DNA of 64,000 nucleotides from Tissierellia bacterium (GTDB lineage: Bacteria; Bacillota; Clostridia; Tissierellales; Peptoniphilaceae): NCBI GenBank assembly GCA_030532305.1, contig JAUNLJ010000008.1, positions 1-64,000 of the forward strand, in the 5' to 3' direction. Numbering within the stretch: position 1 is the stretch's first letter; each line of letters begins with the position of its first letter. The position numbers and the translations under genes are program-made. The notes beneath the pieces were generated by a model, which had not been told where the DNA came from, made no database searches, and saw nothing but the letters and a program-made list of their open reading frames with translations. Positions 25,483-35,083 of the stretch are shown here, in pieces.

Positions 25483-26739
25483 TTGGAAAAAATCTTAATT
25501 AAAGGTAGCCCAAAGCTAGAGGGAAGAGTACGCATTAGTGGGGCTAAAAATGCCGCCCTACCTATTTTAGCCGCCTGTATCCTGGGCACAGAAGACATCT
25601 ATTTAGAAGAAGTGCCGGACCTGGCCGACATCCAGGTTATGTTGGAGGTCCTAAAGTCCCTGGGGGTCAAGGTGAAAAGCCAGGGGGAGGGCCGGTATAT
25701 TATTAATGCCAAAGACCTAAGTGGCTACCAAATCCCCTATGAACTCATGAGTAAGATGAGGGCCTCTTTTTTGGTTATGGGCCCCCTTTTAGCCCGGATG
25801 GGCCGGACAGAAAACTCCCTGCCTGGGGGCTGTTCCATTGGGTCTAGGCCCATTGACTACCACCTAAAGGGCTTTAAGGCCCTGGGTGCCACAGTGGAAG
25901 AAGACTTTGGCAACATCTCTGCCTATGCAGACCAGCTAAGGGGAAACCGGATCTACCTAGACTTCCCCTCTGTAGGGGCCACAGAAAACATTATGATGGC
26001 CGCCTGTCTGGCCCAGGGAGAAACCCTTATAGAAAATGCCGCCAAGGAACCGGAGATTGTGGACCTATCCAACTTCCTTAGGAAGATGGGGGCCCGGATC
26101 ACCGGGGCCGGGACCTCTAATATAAAAATTGAAGGGGTTAAAGAGCTGGCTGGGGCCCGTCACGCCACCATTCCTGACCGGATTGAGGCCGGGACCTTTA
26201 TGGTGGCTGCAGCCATTACCGGGGGCGATGTCCTGGTGGAAAATGTCATCTCCAACCACATTAGCCCTGTTATTGCCAAGCTCAAGGAGGCAGGCTGCCA
26301 GGTCACAGAAGATGGGTCCACAGTCCGGGTCCAGGCCCAGGACCCCCTAAGGCCCATAGATATTAAGACCCTTCCCTATCCGGGTTTTCCAACAGACCTC
26401 CAGGCCCAGTTTATTTCCCTTATGACCCAGTGTAAGGGGACCAATGTGGCCATAGAGACGGTCTTTGAAAACCGCTTTATGCATGTGGATGAGCTGATAA
26501 AAATGGGGGCCGAAATCAAGATTGACGGCCGGTCTGCCATTGTCACTGGAGGCAAAAAACTCCAAGGGGCCAAGGTGAAGGCCACAGACCTAAGGGCTGG
26601 GGCGGCCCTTATCCTGGCGGGTCTTGTGGCAGAGGGAACCACTGAGCTTTCTGAAATCTACCATATTGACCGGGGCTATGAACATATTGAAGACAAGTTC
26701 CGGGGCCTAGGGGCTCTTATAGAAAGACAAGAGGACTAA
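25483..26739 (+). CDS. murA: UDP-N-acetylglucosamine 1-carboxyvinyltransferase
   Basis: First committed step of peptidoglycan synthesis: transfers enolpyruvate from PEP to UDP-GlcNAc in the cytoplasm; target of fosfomycin. About 418 residues. The SGAKNAALPILAA start of the fold, the catalytic loop LPGGCSIGSRP (Cys about 117, so the fosfomycin-sensitive Cys form), SVGATENIMMAA and the GFPTDLQAQF and RAGAALILAGL blocks are all present. The frame is also open from a TTG at 25477, but that is only three bases from AGGAG (25469-25473). The TTG at 25483 has nine-base spacing and gives the usual MEKILIKG N-terminus. Confidence 0.95.
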   Translation: MEKILIKGSPKLEGRVRISGAKNAALPILAACILGTEDIYLEEVPDLADIQVMLEVLKSLGVKVKSQGEGRYIINAKDLSGYQIPYELMSKMRASFLVMGPLLARMGRTENSLPGGCSIGSRPIDYHLKGFKALGATVEEDFGNISAYADQLRGNRIYLDFPSVGATENIMMAACLAQGETLIENAAKEPEIVDLSNFLRKMGARITGAGTSNIKIEGVKELAGARHATIPDRIEAGTFMVAAAITGGDVLVENVISNHISPVIAKLKEAGCQVTEDGSTVRVQAQDPLRPIDIKTLPYPGFPTDLQAQFISLMTQCKGTNVAIETVFENRFMHVDELIKMGAEIKIDGRSAIVTGGKKLQGAKVKATDLRAGAALILAGLVAEGTTELSEIYHIDRGYEHIEDKFRGLGALIERQED

Positions 26740-26756
26740 CCCCCAGGACCTGGGGA

Positions 26757-26784
26757 AAAAGGAGGCGAGGCCTCCTTTTATTTT
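26757..26784 (+). terminator. Terminator of murA
   Basis: AAAAGGAGGC pairs with GCCTCCTTTT around GAG, with extra T residues. It is preceded by a smaller CCCCAGG/CCTGGGG hairpin. Confidence 0.85.
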
Positions 26785-26908
26785 AAGGAAAAGTCCCTGG
26801 CTTTCTAGAATTTATCTGGATAAAGCAAGTCCTGATTGGGTATAAAAAATAGAAGGATGGACTTTATATGCTTATAGAGTCCCAAAAGGAAATTTTAGGA
26901 GTGATACT

Positions 26909-28459
26909 ATGACCAAACGTATAAAGCTGGCAGGGCTTTTAATGGCCCTATCCCTAGTCCTGGTAGCCTGTGGCGGGGGCAATGGGACCCAGGAAGCCCA
27001 GGGTGGCGAAGGGGAGGGTCAAGACACCTTGACCATCGCCATGGAGGAAGATCCATCTACCCTAGACCCCATGGAACAAAATGCCATCTATTCTGAACAG
27101 ATCATCAAGCAAATCTTTGACACCCTGGTCCGCCGGACCCCCCAAGGGGACATGGAGCTCATGCTGGCGGAATCCATTGACCAAGAGGATGACCTAAACT
27201 ATGTGATTACCCTTAAGGAAGGGGTTAAGTTTTCCAACGGAGAAGACCTAACTTCTGGGGACGTCCAATTCACCTTGGAAAGACTGGCCGAGTCCACCAA
27301 CTATGCCTATATCTTTGAAAAGATTGACCCCAATTCCTATGACGCCTCTGACCCCCTAGTCCTTAAATTTACCCTACTGGAGCCAGATGCCTCCTTTGCG
27401 GCGGCCCTATCTCACCCAGCGGCCTCCATTGTCAATAAAAAGGCCATTGAAGAGGCCGGGGACATGATGGGAGACCAACCTGTAGGGACTGGCCCCTTCA
27501 AACTAGATGAGTGGGTCAAGCAGGACTCCATTAGCCTGTCCTATAACGAAAATTATTGGGGAGAGACCCCCGACTTTAGCAAGATGGTCTTTAGGATGAT
27601 TCCTGAAGGCAGCAACCGGACCATTGAGCTAGAAAGTGGCCAGGTGGATATCGCCCTAGGCCTTGCAGCCAACGATATTGAAAAGGTAGAGGCCAACGAA
27701 AACCTAGAAGTTCACCGGGTTTTAGATAACTCTGTCCACTTTATGGGTATGGACGTGACCAAGCCACCCTTTGACAAGCTAGAGGCCAGAGAAGCCGTCT
27801 ACCATGCCATTGATACCCAGGCCCTTATTGAGGCCGTTTATCTAGGGGTAGGCCAAGTAGCCACAGGCCCCATTAACCCCAACTTTGACTATTCTATAGC
27901 CGATGAAATTGACCTGCCAGAATTTAATCCAGACAAGGCCAAGGACCTTCTTGACCAGGCTGGGGTAGCTGAAGGCACCTCCATCAAGCTCTACACCTCC
28001 CAAGACCAAACCCAAAAGGACCTGGCCACCATTATGCAGGCCCAATTGGCTGAGGTGGGCCTAGATGTGGAAGTGGTTTCCCTAGAGTGGGGGACCTTCT
28101 TTGAAGCCATTCGAGACCAAGAGCACAACATGTTCCTCATGAGCTGGACCCCATCTATTGTAGACCCCCACTACACCCTCTACACCCCCTACCATAGCCG
28201 GAATATGGGGGTAGGACCCAACTTCATGTATTATAGTTCACCGGAACTTGACCGCTTAATTGAAGAAGGCGTCCGTCTACCCAATGGAGACGAACGGGCT
28301 CAAGTTTACCGTCAAGCCCAAGAACTTCTTATGGAAGACAAGCCGGTTCTTTATACACTTTATGGAGAGCAGGTTGTTGGAACCCAAAGTTATGTTAAAA
28401 ACTTTGAACCAGACCCATCTGGCTCAGGTATCTACTATAATGTAACTTTAGAAAAATAA
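26909..28459 (+). CDS. Peptide ABC transporter substrate-binding lipoprotein (SBP family 5)
   Basis: 516 residues. Lipoprotein signal peptide with lipobox LVAC (Cys about 21) and a Gly-rich tether (GGGNGTQEAQGGEGEGQ). The family 5 extracellular binding domain follows: TLDPMEQNAIYSEQIIKQIFDTLVRR, GVKFSNGEDLTSGDVQFTLERL, PVGTGPFKLDEW and EAVYHAIDTQALIEAVYLG. It captures oligopeptides, dipeptides or a related ligand outside the membrane and delivers them to the permease pair encoded next. A terminator-like hairpin after the stop would let it be made in excess of the membrane components. Confidence 0.92.
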   Translation: MTKRIKLAGLLMALSLVLVACGGGNGTQEAQGGEGEGQDTLTIAMEEDPSTLDPMEQNAIYSEQIIKQIFDTLVRRTPQGDMELMLAESIDQEDDLNYVITLKEGVKFSNGEDLTSGDVQFTLERLAESTNYAYIFEKIDPNSYDASDPLVLKFTLLEPDASFAAALSHPAASIVNKKAIEEAGDMMGDQPVGTGPFKLDEWVKQDSISLSYNENYWGETPDFSKMVFRMIPEGSNRTIELESGQVDIALGLAANDIEKVEANENLEVHRVLDNSVHFMGMDVTKPPFDKLEAREAVYHAIDTQALIEAVYLGVGQVATGPINPNFDYSIADEIDLPEFNPDKAKDLLDQAGVAEGTSIKLYTSQDQTQKDLATIMQAQLAEVGLDVEVVSLEWGTFFEAIRDQEHNMFLMSWTPSIVDPHYTLYTPYHSRNMGVGPNFMYYSSPELDRLIEEGVRLPNGDERAQVYRQAQELLMEDKPVLYTLYGEQVVGTQSYVKNFEPDPSGSGIYYNVTLEK

Positions 28460-28462
28460 AGG

Positions 28463-28495
28463 AGAAAGGGGCCCAGGGGCCCTTTTCTAATTTTT
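28463..28495 (+). terminator. Partial terminator / attenuator inside the peptide-transporter operon
   Basis: AGAAAGGGGCCC pairs with GGGCCCTTTTCT around a two-base loop, then AATTTTT. It lies between the binding-protein gene and the first permease gene. Leaky termination here is a common way to make more binding protein than permease. Confidence 0.65.
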
Positions 28496-28508
28496 GAAGG
28501 GAGCTTTT

Positions 28509-29435
28509 ATGCACAAGTATATCCTAGGCCGGATTTTGGCTTTGATTCCAACCCTCTTAGGGGTTAGTTTTATTATATTTAGCCTCCTCTACCTGACTCC
28601 AGGAGATGCAGCCACAGCCAGGCTCGGGACGTCTGCTCCCAAGGAGGCCATTGAAGCATACCGGGAAGAGCTGGGTCTTAATGACCCCTTCCTGGTCCAA
28701 TATGGCCGCTACATGAAGGGCTTGGTCCAGGGGGACCTGGGCAAGTCCTATATCTCTCAACGGTCTGTGGGCCAGGAGCTCATGAAGGTCTTTCCGGCCA
28801 CCATCCAACTGACCCTTTTTTCCCTGGGGGTGGCCCTTATCTTTGGCATCCTCTTTGGGGTTATCTCGGCGGTCTATAAAAACTCGGTCCTAGACTACAT
28901 TGCCTCCTTTTTAGGCATGGTGGGCCTATCCATGCCCATCTTCTGGTCTGGGATCCTCTTTATCCTCCTATTTTCTGTCCGATTGGGCTGGCTGCCCTCC
29001 TCGGGTTTTGGCAGCCTAGACCATCTTATCCTGCCTGGCTTTGCCCTGGGCTTCCAGTCCATGGCTGTTATCATGCGGCAAACCCGGTCCTCCATGCTGG
29101 AGGTCCTTAGCCAGGACTATATCCGGACAGCCCAGGCCAAGGGCCTAAAAGACTGGGTGGTTATCCTGGTCCATGCCCTGAAAAATGCCATGATCCCTGT
29201 TTTGACCACTGCCGGCCTTTTAACCGGGTCCCTTTTAGGAGGGTCCGTCTTAACCGAGACCATCTTTTCTATTCCTGGCCTGGGCCGGCTTATGGTCAAT
29301 TCCATTTCTGCCAGGGACTACCCCCTTATTTTAGGTGGGGTCCTCTTAATTGCCCTGACCTATTCTCTGATTAGCCTATTTGTGGATATTCTTTATAGCT
29401 GGATTGACCCCAAGATCCGGTCCCAATACCAGTAG
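28509..29435 (+). CDS. Peptide ABC transporter permease (OppB/DppB type)
   Basis: About 308 residues with six membrane helices. Starts MHKYILGRILALIPTLLGVSFIIF. The coupling loop EAA-type segment (DYIRTAQAKGLKDWVVILVHALKNA) contacts the ATPases. An upstream in-frame TTG at 28494 is rejected because the GAAGGGAG ribosome-binding site (28497-28503) sits between it and the ATG at 28509. Forms the membrane channel with the next gene product. Dipeptide, oligopeptide and glutathione importers look alike at this level, so no symbol is given. Confidence 0.92.
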   Translation: MHKYILGRILALIPTLLGVSFIIFSLLYLTPGDAATARLGTSAPKEAIEAYREELGLNDPFLVQYGRYMKGLVQGDLGKSYISQRSVGQELMKVFPATIQLTLFSLGVALIFGILFGVISAVYKNSVLDYIASFLGMVGLSMPIFWSGILFILLFSVRLGWLPSSGFGSLDHLILPGFALGFQSMAVIMRQTRSSMLEVLSQDYIRTAQAKGLKDWVVILVHALKNAMIPVLTTAGLLTGSLLGGSVLTETIFSIPGLGRLMVNSISARDYPLILGGVLLIALTYSLISLFVDILYSWIDPKIRSQYQ

Positions 29436-29444
29436 GAGGTGCCC

Positions 29445-30311
29445 ATGACAAGTTCTATAAAAGCCCGTTCCTCCTCCTTTTGGGGGGACAGCTGGCAGCA
29501 ATTTAAGAAAAATAAAAAGGCCCTCTTTGGCCTGGTGGTGGTGGTCCTCTTAGTGGTGGTGGCCATTTTGGCCCCGGTTTTGACCCCCTATGAGCCCCAG
29601 GCCCAGGACCTGACCCAGCGCTTTAGCCCACCTTCTTCAGACCACCCCTTTGGAACAGATAACTTTGGCCGGGACATCTTTGCCAATGTGGTCTATGGGG
29701 CCCGGATCTCCCTGGCCATTGGGGGAATTTCCACTCTGATCTCCATTATGGTGGGGATCCTTTTAGGGTCCATCTCCGGCTTTTATGGGGGCTGGCTAGA
29801 CAATGTGCTTATGCGGATCATGGACATCCTCCTTTCTATTCCCAGCCTGGTTTTGGCCATTGCCATTTCTGCCGCCCTAGGCAATGGGATCTTTAACCTG
29901 ATCCTGGCCGTGTCCCTGACAGGAGTGGCCCACTATGCCCGGATTGTCCGGGGGTCGGTGATTTCTGTCAAGGAGGAGGAATTTATCGAGGCCGCCCGGG
30001 TCTCTGGGGCCACAAACCTTAGCCTTATCCTCCGCCATATCCTCCCCAACTGTACAGGGCCCATTATTGTCCAGGCCACCCTGGGGGTAGGCACAGCCAT
30101 CTTAAGTTCTGCCTCCCTTAGCTTTATTGGCCTGGGGGTCCAACCCCCCACCCCGGAATGGGGGGCCATGCTGTCTGCAGGCCGGCCCTATATTAGGGAC
30201 TATGCCCACATTACCTTTTTCCCCGGCCTAGCCATTGCCCTAACCATCTTTTGCCTCAACCTCTTGGGAGACGGCCTAAGAGATGCCTTTGACCCTAAGG
30301 AAAGGAGATAG
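29445..30311 (+). CDS. Peptide ABC transporter permease (OppC/DppC type)
   Basis: About 288 residues. A cytoplasmic N-terminal arm (WQQFKKNKKALFGL) precedes the first helix. The OppC-type FGTDNFGRDIFANVVYGARISL block and the coupling segment FIEAARVSGATNLSLILRHILPN are present. An in-frame GTG at 29439 overlaps the AGGAGGTG ribosome-binding site, so the ATG at 29445, five bases after GGAGG, is taken as start. It follows the other permease gene by about nine bases and precedes the first ATPase gene by two. Confidence 0.92.
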   Translation: MTSSIKARSSSFWGDSWQQFKKNKKALFGLVVVVLLVVVAILAPVLTPYEPQAQDLTQRFSPPSSDHPFGTDNFGRDIFANVVYGARISLAIGGISTLISIMVGILLGSISGFYGGWLDNVLMRIMDILLSIPSLVLAIAISAALGNGIFNLILAVSLTGVAHYARIVRGSVISVKEEEFIEAARVSGATNLSLILRHILPNCTGPIIVQATLGVGTAILSSASLSFIGLGVQPPTPEWGAMLSAGRPYIRDYAHITFFPGLAIALTIFCLNLLGDGLRDAFDPKERR

Positions 30312-30313
30312 GG

Positions 30314-31321
30314 ATGAGCCAAAAAAACTTAGTTACATTTAAAAACCTTAAAACCTCCTTTCACACAGACCAGGGGGTGGTCAGGGCAGTCAGGGGGGTC
30401 TCCTTTGACATCCCCTACCAGTCCACCGTGGCCCTGGTTGGGGAGTCTGGGTCCGGCAAGTCGGTAACGGCCCTGTCCCTTATGGGCCTTTTGCCCAAGC
30501 CCCAGGGGAAAATTGAGGGAGGCCAGATCTTCTTTGAAGGGGAAGATGTCCTGGCCTATTCCAAGGACCAGATCCGCCAGCTTAGGGGGACGGACCTGGC
30601 CATGATCTTCCAGGAGCCCATGACCTCCCTAAACCCCGGCCTCAAGGTGGGCTACCAGGTGGCCGAGGTCTTTTATCGGGTCCTGGGCCAGGACAAGAAG
30701 ACCAGTAGAAAAAAGGCCATAGACATGTTAAGACGGGTGGAGTTGCCTAGGCCAGAGGACCTGGCCCGGTCCTACCCCCATGAACTATCCGGGGGCCAAA
30801 GGCAAAGGGTTATGATTGCCATGGCCCTGGCCTCTAGCCCCAAGCTCCTTATTGCCGATGAGCCCACCACTGCCCTGGATGTGACCATCCAGGCCGAGGT
30901 CCTGGACCTGATGAGGCGGCTCCAGGAGGACACCGGCAGCTCCATCCTCCTGATTACCCACGACCTGGGGGTGGTGGCAGAAATGGCCGACTATGTGGTG
31001 GTCATGTATGGGGGCCGGGTGGTGGAAAAGGCCCCGGTTATGGACCTCTTTGACCGGCCCCTCCACCCCTACACCCAGGGCCTTTTAAGGGCCCGGCCCC
31101 GGCTGGGTCAATCTGGCCAAAAGCTCTTTAATATTCCAGGAGGTGTGCCAGACCCCAGGAGCCTGGGAGGTCAGTGCGACTTTTATGACCGGTGCGCCTA
31201 TGGCCAAGCCATCTGCCAGGAGGGAGAGCCTCAGCTGGTAGAAGCCTACCCTGGCCACCAGGTGGCCTGTTTTATGTCTAAGGAGGGAAAAGCCCCATGG
31301 GACCAGTCATCTTGCAAGTAA
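30314..31321 (+). CDS. Peptide ABC transporter ATPase (OppD/DppD type)
   Basis: 335 residues. Walker A GESGSGKS (about 43-50), Q-loop [10 protein letters not shown], signature LSGGQRQRV, Walker [13 protein letters not shown] and switch TTHD-type ITHD are all intact. A C-terminal oligopeptide-transporter extension ([15 protein letters not shown]...) carries four cysteines ([17 protein letters not shown]) as in members that bind an iron-sulfur cluster. Couples ATP hydrolysis to peptide import together with the next ATPase, whose start lies 25 bases inside this gene. Confidence 0.94.
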   Translation: MSQKNLVTFKNLKTSFHTDQGVVRAVRGVSFDIPYQSTVALVGESGSGKSVTALSLMGLLPKPQGKIEGGQIFFEGEDVLAYSKDQIRQLRGTDLAMIFQEPMTSLNPGLKVGYQVAEVFYRVLGQDKKTSRKKAIDMLRRVELPRPEDLARSYPHELSGGQRQRVMIAMALASSPKLLIADEPTTALDVTIQAEVLDLMRRLQEDTGSSILLITHDLGVVAEMADYVVVMYGGRVVEKAPVMDLFDRPLHPYTQGLLRARPRLGQSGQKLFNIPGGVPDPRSLGGQCDFYDRCAYGQAICQEGEPQLVEAYPGHQVACFMSKEGKAPWDQSSCK

Positions 31322-32100
31322 ACCACCTATCCAAGTCCTTTACATCTGGCGGAGGCCTTTTGGGGAAAAAGAAGTCCCAGGTCCAGGCCGTAAAAGACGT
31401 GTCCTTTGACCTAAGGCAGGGGGAAAGCCTGGGGATTGTTGGGGAGTCTGGGTCCGGCAAGTCCACCCTGGCCCGGTGCCTTATGGGCCTTTATCCCGAT
31501 GTAAAAGGGGAGGCCCTCTTCCTGGGCCATGACCTTCTAAAGATGGACCAGAAGGAGGAAAAGATCCTTAGGAGGGACATTCAGATGATCTTCCAGGACC
31601 CCTATTCCAGCCTCAACCCCCGGATGAAGGCCGGGCAGATTATTGGCGAGCCCCTAAAAAACCTGACCCAGGAAAAAAACCTCAAGGACCGGGTCCTAGA
31701 GGTGATGGAAAAATGTGGCCTGGGCCCCCACCACTATGACCGCTATCCCCATGAGTTTTCTGGCGGCCAAAGGCAGCGGATTGCCATAGCCCGGGCCCTG
31801 GTAGTCTCACCCAAGCTTATTATTGCTGACGAGCCCACCTCTGCCTTGGACGTGTCCATCCAAGCCCAGATCATCAATCTCTTGGAAGACCTCCAAGAAG
31901 ACCTGGGCCTGTCCTATATCTTTATCTCCCATGACCTGGCCGTGGTAGAGCACATCTCCGACCGGGTGGGGGTCATGTACCTGGGCCAACTGGTGGAGCT
32001 GGCAGACAAGGAGGACATCTACCAAAACCCCCAACATGACTATACTAAAAACCTCCTTAAGGCCATTCCCATTAACCACCCCCGGGAAAGAAGGGCCTAA
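31297..32100 (+). CDS. Peptide ABC transporter ATPase (OppF/DppF type), short C-terminus
   Basis: 267 residues with Walker [10 protein letters not shown]-loop [10 protein letters not shown], signature [15 protein letters not shown], Walker [12 protein letters not shown] and switch ISHD. It ends soon after [12 protein letters not shown], so it lacks the roughly 50-residue Cys-rich oligo_HPY tail that its partner keeps; OppF proteins are commonly 300-330 residues. Overlaps the preceding gene by 25 bases. Last gene of the importer operon. Confidence 0.93.
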   Translation: MGPVILQVNHLSKSFTSGGGLLGKKKSQVQAVKDVSFDLRQGESLGIVGESGSGKSTLARCLMGLYPDVKGEALFLGHDLLKMDQKEEKILRRDIQMIFQDPYSSLNPRMKAGQIIGEPLKNLTQEKNLKDRVLEVMEKCGLGPHHYDRYPHEFSGGQRQRIAIARALVVSPKLIIADEPTSALDVSIQAQIINLLEDLQEDLGLSYIFISHDLAVVEHISDRVGVMYLGQLVELADKEDIYQNPQHDYTKNLLKAIPINHPRERRA

Positions 32101-32222
32101 GGGACCAAGGATACAAGGGCTGGCTAAGGCTGGCTCTTTTTTTATGGCCAGGTCTAAAGGCCTGGCTAAGAGGAGGCATTTCCTATATAATTTAGCTAGG
32201 AGAAAAAAACAAAGGAGGACCT

Positions 32223-32672
32223 ATGACTTATCTACTAACTATTTTTGCCTTGGCCGGCGTGGGCCTGAATCTTTTAAAGTGGAAGAAAAATCTTCTGGGT
32301 GAAAAATTTAGCCTGGGCCGGATTTGGCCCGGGATCCTTATTCTAGCCATCTTGACCCTTATGGCCAGGCGGATGGGCCGGCCCCCCTCCACCTATGGCC
32401 TACTGGGGGGCCTTGGCCTTTATCTCTTAACCAGTCCCCTGGCCCTGGGACTTAGCAAGTGGGGCTTTAATGTCCCCAGCCCCCTCTTTTTAGGGGGCCT
32501 TAGCCTCCACTACGACCAGGTGGACCGGCTGGACCTAAGGCAAAAGGGCCAAGACCTGGTCCTAGAAATACAAGGTAGGGGGAGGACCTTTAGGCAGGTC
32601 TATAGGCTAGAAGATGAAGAGAAGCTCCGCCACTATCTAGGGGACCGGCTGGGGCAAGAAGAGGAGGCCTAG
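32223..32672 (+). CDS. Membrane protein of unknown function
   Basis: 149 residues. Three hydrophobic helices (about 2-18, 33-48, 58-78) are followed by a soluble domain of about 65 residues with alternating strands (SLHYDQVDRLDLRQKGQDLVLEIQ is part of it), reminiscent of small PH-like domains. No family recognised. The ATG at 32223 has a strong AAAGGAGGA ribosome-binding site, and a TATAAT lies at 32186-32191, so it is probably a separate unit from the peptide importer. The 120 bases before it contain GCCAGG/CCTGGC dyads but no convincing terminator. Confidence 0.65.
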   Translation: MTYLLTIFALAGVGLNLLKWKKNLLGEKFSLGRIWPGILILAILTLMARRMGRPPSTYGLLGGLGLYLLTSPLALGLSKWGFNVPSPLFLGGLSLHYDQVDRLDLRQKGQDLVLEIQGRGRTFRQVYRLEDEEKLRHYLGDRLGQEEEA

Positions 32673-32680
32673 GCATAAAA

Positions 32681-32710
32681 AAAGTATGTTAGGAGGGACT
32701 AACATACTTT
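32681..32710. terminator. Terminator, mainly for the minus-strand lipid kinase gene
   Basis: AAAGTATGTTAG pairs with CTAACATACTTT. The longer A-run is on the left, giving a T-run for minus-strand transcripts. Confidence 0.7.
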
Positions 32711-32717
32711 AAAGGGC

Positions 32718-33617
32718 CTACTTGTCTACAGCAAAAACCTCAATATGGCTGGGGAGGACCTCAATCTCCAGGGGAAAACCCGGGCCCTGGTCCCCATCCA
32801 CAATACTCACATTGGCCACCTGGGGGTCCAGGGGAAAAATCTTGCAGGACTTGCACCGGGTGTAGTCCAGCTTGTCTGTATTTACCACACCCCCCTGGCT
32901 AAAGATAGAGGAGACCACCCCCAGCTTGTCCCCTAGCTTGGCCTCTTTTAGGCCAGCCAGGTTGAGATAGCCATCGTCAATGGTGGCCTCAGGGAAAAGG
33001 TCCTGGATCCTAAGAAGGGAGGGCCCCAGAGAAACCACAATGAGGCTCAAGGATTCCTCCCGGGCCACCCCGTCTATTTCCAGCTTAAAGGGGTGGGCCC
33101 GGTCATTTCCCAGGGCATCCAGGGCCTCCTTGAGATAGGCCCAAAAGCCCAGCTGGGTCTTTTCCTTGGAAGAGACGTCCTTAAGGGAGCTGGCCAGAAC
33201 CCCGGTGACCACACTAGAGATAAAATACCTGTCATTTAAGCGGCCGATATCCATCTTGACCCTTTTAACCTGGCTAAACTGCTGGATGGCCTCCCTGTAA
33301 TTGTTAGAAAAACCCAGCATAGAGGCGGCGTTATTGACCGTTCCCAGGGGAACCAGGCCCAGGGTAGGCCGGTGGTCTTCCTGGGCAATCCCCTGGAGGC
33401 CTTCATTGATGGTCCCATCGCCCCCCATAAGGTAGAGGGCCTCATATTTTTCCCTAGCCGCCTCCCGGGCAAAATGGCTGGCATCCCCCTCCTGGTGGGT
33501 GGTCCGGATAGAGAGGCTATCATACTGGTCCATAAGGACCGTCACCAACTGACCCACTAAATTTTTGCCCTCTTCCTTGCCCGAGGAAGGATTAACAACT
33601 AACATGGCTTGTGTCAT
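32718..33617 (-). CDS. Diacylglycerol kinase / YegS-like lipid kinase
   Basis: 299-residue soluble kinase of the DAGK catalytic family. It has the nucleotide motif VVNPSSGK near the start, GGDGT (65-69), and a PLGTVNNAA segment that replaces the usual PLGTxNDFA. A C-terminal beta-sandwich follows. It would phosphorylate diacylglycerol or a related lipid at the inner face of the membrane, as DgkB does in Gram-positive bacteria, keeping phosphatidic acid supply balanced during lipoteichoic-acid turnover. Single-gene unit; the exact lipid is unknown. Confidence 0.88.
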   Translation of the reverse strand: MTQAMLVVNPSSGKEEGKNLVGQLVTVLMDQYDSLSIRTTHQEGDASHFAREAAREKYEALYLMGGDGTINEGLQGIAQEDHRPTLGLVPLGTVNNAASMLGFSNNYREAIQQFSQVKRVKMDIGRLNDRYFISSVVTGVLASSLKDVSSKEKTQLGFWAYLKEALDALGNDRAHPFKLEIDGVAREESLSLIVVSLGPSLLRIQDLFPEATIDDGYLNLAGLKEAKLGDKLGVVSSIFSQGGVVNTDKLDYTRCKSCKIFPLDPQVANVSIVDGDQGPGFPLEIEVLPSHIEVFAVDK

Positions 33618-33733
33618 TTTATGGCACCTACTTTCATGAATTTTAAACCCCTACATAAGCTTACTTTACTATATTTTTTCTGTTTTGGGAAGACAGCCCG
33701 GCCAAGGGGCCCTAGAAAAAAAGGAGGCAGAGG

Positions 33734-34159
33734 ATGTACCAAAAGATTATGGACTACCGGAACCAGCACAACCGCTTTAGCCGTTTTTTAGGCATTAAAA
33801 CCACAAAAATAGAAAGAGACTATGCAGAAGGGGAGGTCCTCCTAAGGGAAGACTACCAAAACACCACCCAGTCCATCCAAGGGGGCCTGATCTACACCCT
33901 GGCCGATAGTATCTGTGGGTCAGCTGCCTTTAGCCGGGGGAAAAGGGCCGTCACCCTTAACGCAGACTTCCAATATTTACGGCCAGCCCGGGGGACCAAA
34001 AGGCTCTTTGCCGTGGCCCAGGCCGTCAAGGCCGGCCGCCAGGTCTCTGTCTATAATGTGGATATATTTGATGAGGACAAGACCCTTTTAGCCAAGGGGA
34101 CCTTTTCCTTTTTCCACCTGGACGAGGACCTCTTTAAAGAGGAAGAGGGGGCCTATTAA
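33734..34159 (+). CDS. PaaI family hotdog thioesterase
   Basis: 141 residues of the hotdog fold. The NTTQSIQGGLIYTLADSICGSAAF segment holds the conserved Gly-Gly and Asp of PaaI-type acyl-CoA thioesterases. The usual HGG is here QGG, so the family histidine is missing. Strands with VTLNADFQYLRP complete the fold. The ATG at 33734 follows AAGGAGGCAGAGG. Substrate unknown. A second PaaI-like gene lies at 51.6 kb and keeps the HGG. Confidence 0.85.
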   Translation: MYQKIMDYRNQHNRFSRFLGIKTTKIERDYAEGEVLLREDYQNTTQSIQGGLIYTLADSICGSAAFSRGKRAVTLNADFQYLRPARGTKRLFAVAQAVKAGRQVSVYNVDIFDEDKTLLAKGTFSFFHLDEDLFKEEEGAY

Positions 34160-34244
34160 AGGCCAGAAAAGTGGGTAAAAATATAAGGTAGTGTTCAAAA
34201 TAAGGCCCCTCCTTTTGAGGGATAAGAAATAGAGGAGGAAATAG

Positions 34245-35078
34245 ATGCTTAAATTTATTTCATGGAATATAGATTCTTTAAATGCAGCCCTAACTAGCCA
34301 GTCCAACCGGGCCCAAATGTCCCGGGCTGTCCTAGCCACCATAAGAGACCAGGCCCCAGATATTTTGGCCATCCAGGAGACCAAACTCCCCACCACGGGC
34401 CCCCAGAAAAAGCATAAGGAAATTCTAGAACAGGAATTTCCCGACTATGACTATGTCTGGGTTAGCTCCCGGGAGCCTGCCCGCAAGGGCTACGCCGGGA
34501 CCATGGTCCTCTACAAGAAGGGCCTAGACCCCCAGGTGACCTATCCGGAAATTGGGGCTCCCGGCACCATGGACCAGGAGGGCCGGATGATTACCCTGGA
34601 ATTTGAAGACTTCTTCTTTACCCATGTCTATACCCCCAATGCAGGCAGTGAGCTCAAAAGGCTAGCCGACCGGCAGCTTTGGGACCAGCGCTATGCCGAC
34701 TACCTGGCCAGCCTAGACCAAAAAAAGCCCCTGGTAGCCACGGGAGACTTTAATGTGGCCCACCAGGAGATCGACCTGGCCAACCCCGACAGCAACCACC
34801 AGTCTGCCGGCTTTACTGACCAAGAAAGGGAGGGCTTTAGCCAGCTCCTTAGCCGGGGCTTTACCGACACCTTCCGCTACCTCCACGGGAATGTGGAAGG
34901 GGCCTACACCTGGTGGGCCCAAAGGGTCAAGACCTCCAAGATCAATAATTCTGGCTGGAGGATTGACTACTTCCTAGTTAGTGACCGGATCAAGGACCAG
35001 GTCCTAAGTTCAGACATGATCGATTCCGGAGACCGCCAGGACCACACCCCCATCCGCCTAGAACTAAAGAGAGACTAA
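34245..35078 (+). CDS. xth: Exodeoxyribonuclease III (AP endonuclease family)
   Basis: 277-residue member of the exonuclease III / AP endonuclease family, which repairs abasic sites. Motifs in order: FISWNIDSLNA (metal Asn), LAIQETKLP (catalytic Glu), THVYTPNAG (Tyr), ATGDFNVAHQEIDLANPDSN (Asp and Asn), GWRIDYFLVS and a C-terminal QDHTPI that supplies the catalytic Asp-His in place of the more usual SDHCPI. Full length. Terminator directly after. Confidence 0.93.
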   Translation: MLKFISWNIDSLNAALTSQSNRAQMSRAVLATIRDQAPDILAIQETKLPTTGPQKKHKEILEQEFPDYDYVWVSSREPARKGYAGTMVLYKKGLDPQVTYPEIGAPGTMDQEGRMITLEFEDFFFTHVYTPNAGSELKRLADRQLWDQRYADYLASLDQKKPLVATGDFNVAHQEIDLANPDSNHQSAGFTDQEREGFSQLLSRGFTDTFRYLHGNVEGAYTWWAQRVKTSKINNSGWRIDYFLVSDRIKDQVLSSDMIDSGDRQDHTPIRLELKRD

Positions 35079-35083
35079 AAGAA

